DNA of 64,000 nucleotides from Promethearchaeota archaeon (GTDB lineage Archaea; Asgardarchaeota; Lokiarchaeia; Sigyniarchaeales; SOKP01): contig SHMW01000002.1 of NCBI GenBank assembly GCA_008080735.1, positions 54,285-118,284 of the forward strand. The letters run 5' to 3'. Shown here in pieces: positions 36,595 through 46,232 of this stretch. The first letter of the stretch is position 1. Each line of letters starts with the position of its first letter. The translations under genes and the position numbers were made by a program. The notes under the pieces are model-generated. The model was not told the origin of the DNA and did no database searches. It was given only the letters and a program-made list of their open reading frames with translations.

Positions 36595-36762
36595 TTATTT
36601 TCTTTTTAGGAAAGATTTCCTATATTCTTCTAATATTTCATTAATAGTTAGTTTTTCAGCGAGAAAATTTAAAATTACTGATATTAAAACTCTTGTTCCC
36701 TTTATATGAGTTTTTCCATGACAAACTTTTGGTTCAAATGAGATAAAATCTTTCCAATTCAT
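36595..36762 (-). CDS. DUF433-family (antitoxin-like) short protein
   Basis: 55-residue ORF starting at ATG 36762. The sequence WKDFISFEPKVCHGKTHIKG followed by TRVLISVILNFLAE and LTINEILEEY matches the DUF433 signature (CHGKxxIKGTR), a short helix-turn-helix-like family often acting as antitoxin to a PIN-like (DUF5615) partner. The usual C-terminal part after EEYP is replaced by RKSFLKRK and a stop, so it is shorter than normal (~75). No partner toxin adjoins, so a relic or an orphan is likely. Confidence 0.65.
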   Translation of the reverse strand: MNWKDFISFEPKVCHGKTHIKGTRVLISVILNFLAEKLTINEILEEYRKSFLKRK

Positions 36763-37065
36763 TTTTATAAATTTAAAATGTAGTATTCTTTCCTAACTAA
36801 CTAATATTACGTTTTTAAATATAAAGAAATTATCCATTGATATAAATGATATTCGCTAACTGTAAAATCAATTATAAGATCTTATTTAGACCATAAATAG
36901 CGACCAGTGTTTGAGATAAACGGTCAAAAGTTCGGATTACCTATATTACGAGAATTTTTACAAAGATATTATAACTTAACCCAGTTTTGTCTTAAGTAAT
37001 TTAAAAAAAATATATCCTTTTCTTTTTATAATGCATGGAGAATATACATAGAGGAGATAGAAGCT
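36763..37065. other. Intergenic stretch with no clear gene
   Basis: 303 bases between the DUF433 ORF and the 67-residue ORF. I see only a short coding-like plus-strand patch near 36910-36996 (about 29 codons, ending in TAA) that matches nothing I know, and AT-rich flanks. Confidence 0.4.
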
Positions 37066-37269
37066 ATGGAAGATGCTCTTGCTCTTATGGAGAGGTTATC
37101 TTCGAAAATTTTTAAATATAAATTTAATGAAAGAACTCAACGATTAATTGTAGAACTTTCCTCATCTATGTATGATGATCGTGATAAGAAGAAAAAAGAC
37201 CTTGAAAAATTCATGAAAAAGAAATATAGACCGATTCTTTTCAAAAAACACGGTAAATCACCTTTTTAG
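37066..37269 (+). CDS. Small basic hypothetical protein
   Basis: 67 residues, highly charged and lysine-rich (DKKKKDLEKFMKKKYRPILFKKHGKSPF). No family recognised. The GAGGAG motif eight bases or so before ATG 37066 supports real translation. Monocistronic, 465 bases before gyrB. Confidence 0.45.
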   Translation: MEDALALMERLSSKIFKYKFNERTQRLIVELSSSMYDDRDKKKKDLEKFMKKKYRPILFKKHGKSPF

Positions 37270-37733
37270 AGTTCATTTTGACAAGTTTGTAAACCAATTA
37301 TTTAAACTCAGTTTAGGTTGCCTTATAGATATATCTTTCTTAGGAAATCTTATTTTTTAATAAAAAATGCTATTAAAATTCTAATCTTTTTAGAATGTAG
37401 AAGAGAAAAAAACAACAGATATTTGTTTATTGATTTAATATGACTTTGCTAAAGTCAGCTCTCATTAAGTTTTAATCCACCTCTGGAAATCTTAGCCAAA
37501 ATTACTACAGAAAATACAATTTTTATCTTTCACTTCTGTTAATTGGTGTCTCTTATAATCGTTTTTTTGCTCAATTAGAATCTTTTTTTTGGATCATATT
37601 TAAATGTGCGAATCACTATATATTAATTAGGAAGCGCAATATTTGAGTTCAATTTATATACTCTTAGGATTATTCTTCACAAGGTTTTTTCACACCATTA
37701 ATATTAATTAACAATCATCAAATAAGATTTCTA
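37270..37733 (+). promoter_or_regulatory. Upstream region of gyrB with a perfect hairpin
   Basis: 464 bases without a recognised gene. At 37441-37457 the sequence TGACTTTGCTAAAGTCA is a perfect seven-base-pair hairpin with a three-base loop. The rest is AT-rich. It may hold the gyrB promoter and a regulator site, but no specific element is identifiable. Confidence 0.4.
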
Positions 37734-39755
37734 ATGACAGGAAATCCGTCTGATTTGGATACGGGTAAAGTAGAGAGGTCTAAATCTCAACAACTCGTGA
37801 ATGGAAGATACGATGCGGAAGATATTAAGGTTTTAAAGGGGCTTGAAGGAGTTCGGCGGAGGCCCGCTATGTATATTGGCGATACAGGAACTAAAGGATT
37901 GCATCATCTTATTTTTGAAGTTCTCGATAATTCTGTGGATGAAGCCATCGCAGGATTTGCCGATTACATTAAAGTCACCTTTTTTGAGGATGGGTCGGTT
38001 CAAATAAAGGATAACGGGCGGGGTATTCCAGTGGATAACCATAAGGAATACGATAAACCCGCTGTCGAAGTTATTATGGAACACTTGCATTCGGGGGGAA
38101 AATTCGATAATAAAAGCTATAAAATATCGGGAGGTCTTCACGGAGTAGGATTGTCCGTTGTGAATGCGTTAGCTGAATGGCTGGTTGTAGAAATTAATCG
38201 CGATGGTCATTGTTACACACAGAGATTTGCCAAGGGATATAAAGCTTCAGAGCCAGAAATAACGCCTTGCGACGAGGACCAGCACGGAACGCTTATCAGG
38301 TTTTTCCCAGATTCAGAAATTTTTACATTCGATAGCGAAGATGAAGAGACATTTAATTTTGATACCATTGCAAATCGGATGAGGGAATTAGCTTTTCTCA
38401 CTCCACAAGCGAAATTCGAGATATATAATCGTATAACGGAAGAACGGGAAGTTTTTCATTATGAGGGCGGATTAAAAGAGTTTATTAAGCACTTGAATCA
38501 AGATAAAAAATCCTTACATAATCAAATAATTCATATCCAAGATAATTACGAAGAAAAGGGAGATGTTGTAGAAATCGAAATAGCGATGCAATATACCCAA
38601 GGCTATCAGACAAATCTCCTTACATATTGCAATACCATTAACACCATTGAAGGAGGCACACACCTTACGGGTTTTAAGTCAGCATTAACAAGAACACTAA
38701 ATTCTTACGTAGAGGAATTTATGGCAAAAAAATATCAAAAACATTCTTTAAGTGGCAGCGACACAAGAGAGGGACTTTCCGCGGTCATTTCCATTAAACT
38801 TCCGGACCCCCAATTTGAAAGTCAAACGAAGATTAAATTAGGAAATCCCGAAGCCCGCCAAGCAGTAAGCCAAGTACTTTCCGATGAATTAATGAAATTT
38901 CTGGAGCAGAATCCGGACGTAGGTCAAAAGATTGTAAAAAAATCGATCGATGCAAAGAAAGCCCGTGAGGCCGCCAAGAAAGCAAGACAATTAATCAGAA
39001 GAAAGTCTGCATTAGATAATGCGCGCATGCCTGGAAAATTAGCAGATTGTTCTTCTAGTAATCCAGAAGAATGTGAGATTTTTATAGTAGAAGGAGATTC
39101 TGCTGGAGGTTCTGCCAAACAGGGCAGAGATCGAACATATCAAGCGATATTACCTATTCGAGGTAAGATCTTAAATGTTGAAAAGGCCCGTATTGATAGG
39201 ATCCTACGCAACAATGAAATTCAAGCCATCATCAAAGCTTTGGGAGTGGGTATCCAAGGGGTAAGTGAGGAAGATTTTGATATTGAAAAACTACGGTATC
39301 ACAAAGTAATTATCTTTTGCGATGCAGATGTTGACGGAGCACATATCGAGACACTCCTATTAACATTCTTTTTCCGATATATGCGACCGCTTATTGACAA
39401 TGGGTATTTATATGTCGCGGCTCCTCCCTTATATAAACTAAGCTATCGGAGTACGGAGCAGTATGTCTATACCGATAAGCAGCGAGATAAGGTAATGGAA
39501 GAGATTGTGGATAAGTATGATCTCGAGAATAGAAGTTCTATAAAAATAAAACGATACAAAGGGTTAGGGGAGATGTCTCCCGATGAGCTTTATCGCACTA
39601 CCATGAATAAAGAAACTCGGATCCTAAAACGGATTGTATACGAGGATCACTTGGAGACTGACCAAACCTTTACACGATTAATGGGTAAAGAAGTGACGCC
39701 CAGAAAGAAATTTATCATCAATAATTATGATGAAGTAAATATATTGGATATTTAA
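37734..39755 (+). CDS. gyrB: DNA gyrase subunit B
   Basis: 673 residues. GHKL ATPase domain (VLDNSVDEAIAGF, DNGRGIPV, GGLHGVGLSVVNALAEWL), transducer, and TOPRIM domain with EGDSAGGSAKQGRDR and the metal-binding FCDADVDGAHI; then the short C-terminal tail (RYKGLGEM). Bacterial-type gyrase introduces negative supercoils. Followed by gyrA 46 bases downstream in the same direction. Archaeal gyrases are known to derive from bacteria. Confidence 0.96.
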   Translation: MTGNPSDLDTGKVERSKSQQLVNGRYDAEDIKVLKGLEGVRRRPAMYIGDTGTKGLHHLIFEVLDNSVDEAIAGFADYIKVTFFEDGSVQIKDNGRGIPVDNHKEYDKPAVEVIMEHLHSGGKFDNKSYKISGGLHGVGLSVVNALAEWLVVEINRDGHCYTQRFAKGYKASEPEITPCDEDQHGTLIRFFPDSEIFTFDSEDEETFNFDTIANRMRELAFLTPQAKFEIYNRITEEREVFHYEGGLKEFIKHLNQDKKSLHNQIIHIQDNYEEKGDVVEIEIAMQYTQGYQTNLLTYCNTINTIEGGTHLTGFKSALTRTLNSYVEEFMAKKYQKHSLSGSDTREGLSAVISIKLPDPQFESQTKIKLGNPEARQAVSQVLSDELMKFLEQNPDVGQKIVKKSIDAKKAREAAKKARQLIRRKSALDNARMPGKLADCSSSNPEECEIFIVEGDSAGGSAKQGRDRTYQAILPIRGKILNVEKARIDRILRNNEIQAIIKALGVGIQGVSEEDFDIEKLRYHKVIIFCDADVDGAHIETLLLTFFFRYMRPLIDNGYLYVAAPPLYKLSYRSTEQYVYTDKQRDKVMEEIVDKYDLENRSSIKIKRYKGLGEMSPDELYRTTMNKETRILKRIVYEDHLETDQTFTRLMGKEVTPRKKFIINNYDEVNILDI

Positions 39756-39801
39756 TTTGCTATATTTAAATTCTAAATTCTATTATTAAGAGTGCGTATT
39801 T

Positions 39802-42228
39802 TTGACAACGGAAAATATAAAGGACATTCGACTTAAGGAAGAGATGGAAAACAGCTATATCGACTATGCTATGTCGGTTGTGGTTGGAAGGGCAATCCCA
39901 GATGTGAGAGACGGATTAAAACCTGTACATAGACGTATTATCTGGTCCATGACCGATAATAACCACTTTTACAACCGACCGCACGTAAAGTCTGCCAGAA
40001 TCGTCGGGGACACTTTAGGAAAATATCATCCTCACGGCGATGCGGCGGTGTATAATAGTTTAGTACGTATGGCCCAAGACTTTTCAATGCGGTATCCCTT
40101 GATGGATCCACAAGGAAATTTTGGTTCTATTGACGGAGACCCGCCGGCAGCAATGCGATATACGGAAACACGGTTATCTCGTATCGCAAATGAGATGGTG
40201 GAGGATATTGATCGAGACACGGTTGATTTTCAACCTAACTTTGATAATAGTTTAGAAGAACCCGAATATTTACCATCAAAACTTCCAAATGTATTAATAA
40301 ATGGTACAAAAGGAATTGCGGTGGGAATGTCCACTTCAATGGCACCCCATAACCTGATAGAGGTGTGCCAAGGAATTATCTCGACCATTGATAATCCCGA
40401 TATCTCAATCGAAGAACTAATGGAGATTATCAAGGGCCCCGATTTTCCCACAGGAGGGATAATTACTAATACCAACGGTATCTACAATGCGTACTCAACG
40501 GGAACTGGGCGAATCCCTATTAAAGGGAAAGTTGGATTAGAAGAAAAAGGGAATAAAAGAAGGCTAATCATTACTGAAATTCCTTATCTGCTCAATAAAT
40601 CCTCTCTTATCGAACAAATTGCGAATTTAATCAAAGAAGGAATCATTAAGGATGTGTCCGATATGAGAGACGAGTCTGATAGGAAAGGGATGCGTATAGT
40701 ATTAGATTTGACCCGTAAAGCCCAGCCAAAAATCATTGAAAATATTCTCTACAAACGTTCTCGCTTGTTTACGAGCTTTAGCATTATCAACTTGGTTTTG
40801 ATTAATGGTGGGAAGCAACCTAAGATCCTCACCTTAAAGGAAATGATTCAAGAATATATTAATCATCGATTAGATATCGTGTATCGGAGAAATCAGTATG
40901 AACTCAAGAAAGCAAAAAAACGACTTCATAAGGTCGAAGGGCTTATCATCGCGTTAAATGACATTGATAACGTTGTGAACATCATAAAAGGTGCTGCCGA
41001 CAGAAATGACGCCGAGCAAAAGCTAATGGACAAATACAAGCTCTCGGAGATACAAGTCAAAGCTATTTTAAGTATGCCTCTCTCACGTCTTACAAATTTA
41101 GAACAGCAAAAATTATTTGATGAAGAAAAAGAACTTAAGGCAAATATCAAAGAATTTGAAAATATTTTAGCAAGCAAGCAGCGAAGACTCGACATTATAA
41201 AAGAAGAACTCGCCGAAATAAGTAAAACGTATGGAGACGAAAGAAGAACACAGATTATCGAGCAAAGAGCAATAAAGGACATCTCTAAAATAGATTTAAT
41301 TAAAAAAGAGCCCACCATTGTCATTTTTACGAAAAATCATTACATTAAACGGATTTCTATTAAGGAGTATAGAACACAAAATCGAGGCGGGAGGGGGAAA
41401 AAAGGAATGGAAGTGGATGATGAAGATTTTATTAATGATTTATTTGTGTGTTCCACCCACGATACGATCCTTTTCTTTACCTCAAAAGGGCGCATCTACT
41501 CAATCAGATGTTTTGAAATTCCCCAACAAACCCGTACCGCAAAAGGAAAACCCGTCGTAAATATCATTAAATTACGAGATGATGAGGAGATCTCAGAGAT
41601 GATCCCGATTAATAACTTTAACACCGATGACAGGCTTATAATGGTTACCCGGAACGGGACGGTTAAAAAGATTAGATTAAAAATGTTTTCAAAGGTTCAG
41701 AGTACAGGTATTCGGGCACAACGGATTCGGAAGGATGATAAATTAGTGAGCGTGAAAAAGCTTTCTAATGAGCTGCAAGATATTTTTATCGCGACAAAAA
41801 AGGGATATGCGATACGATTTGATGAGTCTGAATTACGGGATTTGGGAAGAAATGCGATTGGTGTCCGAGGAGCTGATCTTCGGGAAGATGATGAAGTTGT
41901 GGATTCATTGCTTGTAACAGATGATGATATAGTGCTAACGATTACCGAAAAAGGAAATGGCCAACGGACTTATATCAAGGAATATCGGAAGACGGGTCGA
42001 GCTGCGAAAGGTGTGAAAAATATAAGCTTAAGCGAGGACGATCAAGTGATTGCGGTTCGGATTGCTAAGGTAAAAGATCTTATCGTGGGAACGGAGCAAG
42101 GTCAAGTGATCAGAGTACCCGTGGAATCAATTCGGATCACTCACAGGAAGGCGAAAGGAGTTCGAGTCATTAATCTCTATGAAGATGATTCGGTCTCAGC
42201 TATTGGTAAATGCGCGAAAAAAATTTAG
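39802..42228 (+). CDS. gyrA: DNA gyrase subunit A
   Basis: 808 residues, TTG start. N-terminal winged-helix core begins MSVVVGRAIPDVRDGLKPVHRRII; the active-site tyrosine is in AAMRYTETRL; C-terminal beta-pinwheel domain contains the GyrA box QNRGGRGKKGME, which distinguishes gyrase from topoisomerase IV. Forms A2B2 with the gyrB product. Confidence 0.96.
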   Translation: MTTENIKDIRLKEEMENSYIDYAMSVVVGRAIPDVRDGLKPVHRRIIWSMTDNNHFYNRPHVKSARIVGDTLGKYHPHGDAAVYNSLVRMAQDFSMRYPLMDPQGNFGSIDGDPPAAMRYTETRLSRIANEMVEDIDRDTVDFQPNFDNSLEEPEYLPSKLPNVLINGTKGIAVGMSTSMAPHNLIEVCQGIISTIDNPDISIEELMEIIKGPDFPTGGIITNTNGIYNAYSTGTGRIPIKGKVGLEEKGNKRRLIITEIPYLLNKSSLIEQIANLIKEGIIKDVSDMRDESDRKGMRIVLDLTRKAQPKIIENILYKRSRLFTSFSIINLVLINGGKQPKILTLKEMIQEYINHRLDIVYRRNQYELKKAKKRLHKVEGLIIALNDIDNVVNIIKGAADRNDAEQKLMDKYKLSEIQVKAILSMPLSRLTNLEQQKLFDEEKELKANIKEFENILASKQRRLDIIKEELAEISKTYGDERRTQIIEQRAIKDISKIDLIKKEPTIVIFTKNHYIKRISIKEYRTQNRGGRGKKGMEVDDEDFINDLFVCSTHDTILFFTSKGRIYSIRCFEIPQQTRTAKGKPVVNIIKLRDDEEISEMIPINNFNTDDRLIMVTRNGTVKKIRLKMFSKVQSTGIRAQRIRKDDKLVSVKKLSNELQDIFIATKKGYAIRFDESELRDLGRNAIGVRGADLREDDEVVDSLLVTDDDIVLTITEKGNGQRTYIKEYRKTGRAAKGVKNISLSEDDQVIAVRIAKVKDLIVGTEQGQVIRVPVESIRITHRKAKGVRVINLYEDDSVSAIGKCAKKI

Positions 42229-42389
42229 TTTTTAAAATTATTATTTCTCTTTTTCAAAAAACTCTTTTTATCAATTATTTATAACGTTTTTTACCATTTT
42301 TCTCACAGAAAGCTATGTCCTTTAGGGAATGGATGAATGCGTGTAAAAATCGCTAAACTCAAGCAGGTGTACCCTTTTTATCCTATTTC
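42229..42389. other. Gap between gyrA and the IS605 relic
   Basis: 161 bases starting with T-rich tracts after the gyrA stop (likely termination). Around 42310-42355 the sequence includes TCCTTTAGGGAATGG, similar to TCCTTTAGGGGCTGG at 42763-42777 near the right end of the relic; this might be the left-end counterpart, or the end of yet another element. Confidence 0.35.
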
Positions 42390-42770
42390 ATGTATTTATC
42401 TATAATGGAATATCGAAAAGACCCCCATAGAGTCTATTCCCTCATCTATGACCTAATCGTTATAGGAAAACGCCGTCATCCCGTGTGTATAAAAGAGACC
42501 AGGAGGAGTGAAGCTCTAAAAATTAGGGTTCTTGACTTATCACAGAATTTTGAGGGAAAGGTGGTGGAAATCGAATGTGGTACGCATCATCACCAGGATA
42601 AGAACACTTCTACTAATAGTAAGAAAGAGGGCTTACGCATCTTAGAGGAAAGAGGTATCACTGTCATTTCATGACCTACCATAGGGACTACGGGAAGTCA
42701 CGCTTGTGGAGATCGTATAAGACACCATTTAGATGCGTTCGGCAAGGAAGCAAGAATCACGCTCCTTTAG
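42390..42770 (+). pseudogene. Collapsed IS200/IS605 relic: tnpA head fused to tnpB tail
   Basis: An open frame of 94 codons whose first ~60 (MEYRKDPHRVYSLIYDLIVIG ... VEIECG) match the start of IS200-type TnpA (Y1 transposase), then switches at ECG|THHHQDKNTSTN to the C-terminal zinc-finger part of TnpB (usually CGTHHDRDKNASIN). After a TGA at 42672 the same frame continues as GTTGSHACGDRIRHHLDAFG to a TAG at 42768, as in intact TnpB tails. A deletion joined the two genes. The TnpA histidine pair and catalytic Tyr and all TnpB RuvC residues except the tail are lost. Confidence 0.75.
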
Positions 42771-42795
42771 GGGCTGGTAGTTCAATTCAATTCTT
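42753..42795 (+). other. Right-end hairpin and terminal sequence of the IS605 relic
   Basis: GCTCCTTTAGGGGC (42761-42774) can form a five-base-pair stem with a TTTA loop, just after the tnpB tail stop, followed by TGGTAGTTCAATTCAATT. IS200/IS605 elements carry such subterminal hairpins at their ends. Confidence 0.4.
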
Positions 42796-42922
42796 TCAAA
42801 TTCTGAATATAATCATCATTAGTTTTTTTAATCTGATCGAATTTTGAAAGATTTAAGTATCAGAAGAGTCTATTATAATCCAATTATAGAATATTTTTTT
42901 GTATAACCTCAAGTTTGAGAAA

Positions 42923-44155
42923 ATGTCTCCCCCGAGTGAATTAGTTAAAGCAATTTCGCAAGATGAGCAAATTATCTATTTTTCAGGACAACTAGAAAGT
43001 AAGCAAACTACACACAGTTATGTGAAACTGTCGTTAATTTTAGCTATTTTTCTGTTCATTACGTTCGAAATTACCTTCAATTTAACTTTCATTGACCAAT
43101 TTGATGAATGGTATGAATTGGTTTTTTTACTATTTCCGTTTCTCTTTTTTTTAATACCAATTGTATTGTATTTAAGCAGAGACAAAAATTACAAATATTT
43201 TGCAATAACTGATAATAATATTTATATTTTGGAGTATCAAAAATATCATAATCAATATGTTCCTAATGTGTATAAAATAACATTAAGCAGAATACGCGGA
43301 TTCTCATATCTCCCCTATAAGAAGGATAAGGACCTCGGAGGACTTCTACTCATAGAGGAGAACACTGAACGTCCTCCTAGGTATAAATCCGCAAAAAACA
43401 TTTATTCATTACCCAATATACCCCATTTCACCTCATTTCAAATTCTTTTCGAATCTTCTCTCTATGAATATGGGGAGATTGAAGAGAAGTGGAACAATCT
43501 AATTGCAAAGACCGGGCTGAAGGAGCCGATCGAAATTCATATCTCACAGACACGGTTAGATGAGATTAAATCACGCATTAAACGTTATATTATGTATTTG
43601 ATTGTTCTTCCAATAATATGCCTTCTTCCTCTATTCCTAAGATTTTTTCAAATTTCTCTTTTCAGCATCCTTGGGATAGGGTTAGAAATCATCATCTATA
43701 TCATATTAATGATTGTATCTGCATCAATTATAGGAATATATCTGTGGAATAGCTTTTATTATAAGGCAAGAGCCAAACCACAACACACTATATTAAGACT
43801 TGAGAAAAATAACATTTTTGTTGAACTTAATTCAGAGAAGTTAATCGAAAAAACAGATACTACATACATAGCTTATTCATCCTTAAGAGGAGTTTTATCG
43901 CTATTAAAATCTCAAAATATCTGGGAAGATTGGTACGATAGTATCGTGATTAAACCATCTTCCTCCTCAAAGAACAATTTTTTCTTTGGTCCAATAGAGA
44001 ATTTTTCATATAATTTCGAACTTACGCTTTATTATCTACTCCTCTCAAAAGCTCGGGAAGGAAGATTATTCGGAAAAAATAGAATTTTTGAATATAAAGC
44101 AGAGCAAGAAGAAATAATCGATTTTGAAGAGAAGATTCGTTTCCAAAAAAATTAA
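42923..44155 (+). CDS. Membrane protein with PH-like domain
   Basis: About 410 residues. Two N-terminal TM helices (~50-72 and 80-100 of the longer frame), then a beta-rich segment FAITDNNIYILEY ... YKITLSRIRGFSYL that resembles the bacterial PH (bPH) domain, a second TM pair (~230-280), and a second beta-rich domain. The two halves look like a duplication of TM-pair plus PH-like unit. No family name can be given safely. TTG at 42899 gives an 8-residue longer version. Confidence 0.55.
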   Translation: MSPPSELVKAISQDEQIIYFSGQLESKQTTHSYVKLSLILAIFLFITFEITFNLTFIDQFDEWYELVFLLFPFLFFLIPIVLYLSRDKNYKYFAITDNNIYILEYQKYHNQYVPNVYKITLSRIRGFSYLPYKKDKDLGGLLLIEENTERPPRYKSAKNIYSLPNIPHFTSFQILFESSLYEYGEIEEKWNNLIAKTGLKEPIEIHISQTRLDEIKSRIKRYIMYLIVLPIICLLPLFLRFFQISLFSILGIGLEIIIYIILMIVSASIIGIYLWNSFYYKARAKPQHTILRLEKNNIFVELNSEKLIEKTDTTYIAYSSLRGVLSLLKSQNIWEDWYDSIVIKPSSSSKNNFFFGPIENFSYNFELTLYYLLLSKAREGRLFGKNRIFEYKAEQEEIIDFEEKIRFQKN

Positions 44156-44278
44156 AAACGCCTTCAAATTTGGGCGATTAAAGAGGAGAATAATTGATTG
44201 GAAAAATTACACACAAAAGAAGACATATTAAAAAATCAGAATTCCTTTTAATAAAATATTGGAAAGAGATGATTATAT

Positions 44279-44806
44279 ATGAATGAGAATTCGAGGAGTT
44301 TAATTACTATTGGAGTTATTTCCGATACCCATATCCCCTCCCGCACTTCGGAAATCCCTCCACAAGTCATTGAAGAGTTTAGTAAGCGAAATATAGATTA
44401 TATCTTTCATCTGGGGGATTACACAGAACTGGACGTATATGAGCGGCTTAAAGAGAGGTTTGGTGAGGAAAAAGTTATTGGTATTTCCGGTAATATGGAT
44501 GGAAATGAGGTAAACAGTACTCTACCTACCAATCGAGAGTTGGAACTGATGGGTTATAAGATTTTTCTCACACACGGAACTGGCGGGCCGAATAGAATTA
44601 TCAAACGATTAAATCGAGACCATGATTTATCGAGCTATGATCTCGTGATCTTCGGGCATGTGCATAAACCAATCAATGAAAAACACGATGGAATCTTGTA
44701 CCTGAACCCAGGCACACCCACGGACAAACGTTTCGCGGATATCAATACCTTTGGGATTCTCACTCTTTCAAGGGAGGATATCGATTTTGAGATAATTGAA
44801 CTATAG
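44279..44806 (+). CDS. YfcE/MJ0936-type metallophosphoesterase
   Basis: 175 residues. Calcineurin-like metal motifs in order: GVISDTHI, FHLGDYTE, GISGNMDGNE, LTHGTGG, and FGHVHKP, followed by YLNPGTPTD. This is the small phosphodiesterase family with broad in-vitro activity. Intact. Immediately upstream of the accessory region with the duplicated GTPase fragment. Confidence 0.9.
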   Translation: MNENSRSLITIGVISDTHIPSRTSEIPPQVIEEFSKRNIDYIFHLGDYTELDVYERLKERFGEEKVIGISGNMDGNEVNSTLPTNRELELMGYKIFLTHGTGGPNRIIKRLNRDHDLSSYDLVIFGHVHKPINEKHDGILYLNPGTPTDKRFADINTFGILTLSREDIDFEIIEL

Positions 44807-45010
44807 ATTTTCCAATAAAGTGTTGCTAATTGCCTATTTTGGGGTTTAAGAGAGATATTCTTGAAATGAGCAGTAGCCATCAGATTCAATAAGGGCTTCC
44901 AATCTCGATTATATAGACCTTATTCTTCTTTCATGAAGTTGGATAGAAATTAAGATTGTTTTACAGTTTTAGAGAGCGAGAAAATAAGAAAAAGAGGTAA
45001 AAAAATTGTG

Positions 45011-45230
45011 AATTCTTCTTAGGTTTTATCCATGGATTGTCTCGAGAGCTTCTTATAATGATTGAGGACTGCTTGGCGCGCTGCGTATACAAACCCTCAC
45101 TTTACGTTCACACCGGTAATCGCTATCGTCTCATAAATCAGTGTATCTCCTAACTTTGCAGTGTCTAACACCTGTCGAATCTTGAATACATCGACAATAT
45201 CTTCCAAATCCCGTTTATTGGCTAACACCA
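45011..45230 (-). pseudogene. Duplicated 3' fragment of the small GTPase gene
   Basis: On the minus strand, 213 of 220 bases match 47432-47651, the last third of the intact GTPase gene (from LANKRDLED to the stop and just past it). The copy has a premature TGA where the intact gene has CGA (Arg in VNVKRGFVY), and no 5' part. Weaker similarity continues downstream to about 44939 (versus 47359). The 5' boundary at 45230 abuts a tnpB relic. Confidence 0.93.
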
Positions 45231-45911
45231 ATTTTGATTGGCAATTTTCTCACATAAACGGGCTAACCGAAGTCGTGCTTTCCGCGGTTTTTTGAGCCCT
45301 TTTTCTTACGAGAAACCCGTCGATGTAGCTTTTTAAGGGGTGCCTCTGAGGAGCGATAAAACCGAGGGTTCGAAAAGGTCTTTTCTTCCCCTACTAAGAA
45401 TTCAGACGCAGCCATATCAAAGGCGGCAATAGCATCGCGATGAACCTCTTTAAAGGGAGAGACTTCCAGCTCCTCCTCAATTAAAATAGACACGTAATAT
45501 TTTCCGCTCTTGGTTTTCGAAACGGTCACGTGGTTAATGGGCTCATAAAAGCTCCTATTATCCTTAAATCTTATCCAGGTCTTGATTTTTGGAAGCTTTA
45601 TTCGCTTCTTGCTAAAATCTATCTTAATGTTATTATTCATATTATAGGTGGTGTAGGTTTATGTATGCTTCTTTGATTTAAACCTCGGATATCCTACTTT
45701 CCGAGCTGCTTTTAAGCCTTTAAAAAAGTTCTGAAAGGCGTCTAATAGATGCCGGTGTCATCGATTGTAAGGCTTTACTATCGACATCTCTCATGAACTC
45801 AAATTCTTGCTTGTTCTCCTTTTCGGTTTTATATTTATGAGCTTTTAAGGCTTCAGAATCTTCTTTGAGCTGTTGATATACCCTGGTGCGTTCTGCTAAC
45901 AATTGATTCCA
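45231..45911 (-). pseudogene. TnpB (IS605 OrfB) pseudogene, multiply frameshifted
   Basis: Four successive minus-strand fragments in different frames spell one TnpB: WNQLLAERTRVYQQLKEDSE ... DVDSKALQ (45911-45720), HLLDAFQNFFKGLKAARKVG ... (45754-45659), INHVTVSKTKSGKYYVSILI ... FYRSSEAPLKKLHRRVSRKK (45640-45263), and KARLRLARLCEKIANQ (to 45231). It ends at the junction with the GTPase fragment; the RuvC-II/III and zinc-finger part is missing. TnpB is an RNA-guided nuclease of IS200/IS605 elements; this copy is dead. Confidence 0.85.
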
Positions 45912-45937
45912 TAAAAGAAGTTATTCACAGCTTCAGT

Positions 45938-46109
45938 TTATATCCGCCCCAAGTCAACATCTGACTCTTTTCTCGCATCTCTTCTGACGCATGAGCCATA
46001 AAGGATAATATAGATAAACTTATCCCTATAAAACTTTTAAATCTTTTTTTAACTCTAACAAGATATCCTTCATCTCAATAATCAGGTTATTTTGTTCAAA
46101 AGATTTCAT
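45938..46109 (-). pseudogene. MNT-type minimal nucleotidyltransferase relic
   Basis: Starts MKSFEQNNLIIEMKDILLEL at ATG 46109 and stops at TAG 46026. In the next frame follows KFIYIILYGSCVRRDARKES then DVDLG, the nucleotidyltransferase signature GSxxRxDxxxxSDVDL of MntA/MNT antitoxin-like proteins. The rest is missing, replaced by the tnpB relic. A paralogous N-terminus (MKSFELNEQIIKIKK) lies at 47256. Confidence 0.6.
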
Positions 46110-46232
46110 ATGTAATCATTTCCAATAAATATTATAAAAAATAGAATGCTTATCAAAATATCCTAATTTCAGAAAATATCTATTATAAAGAAATTTACGG
46201 AGATGATCTTCTTAGGATATAGGGAAACCCTT

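Noticed and set aside
39802-42228. Topoisomerase IV subunit (ParC)
   Set aside because: The GyrA box QNRGGRGKKG is present, supporting gyrase.
42684-42795. Possible tRNA because of paired G-rich segments and GTTCAATTC
   Set aside because: The sequence reads as the TnpB C-terminus and the IS605 end; no cloverleaf with acceptor and anticodon stems.
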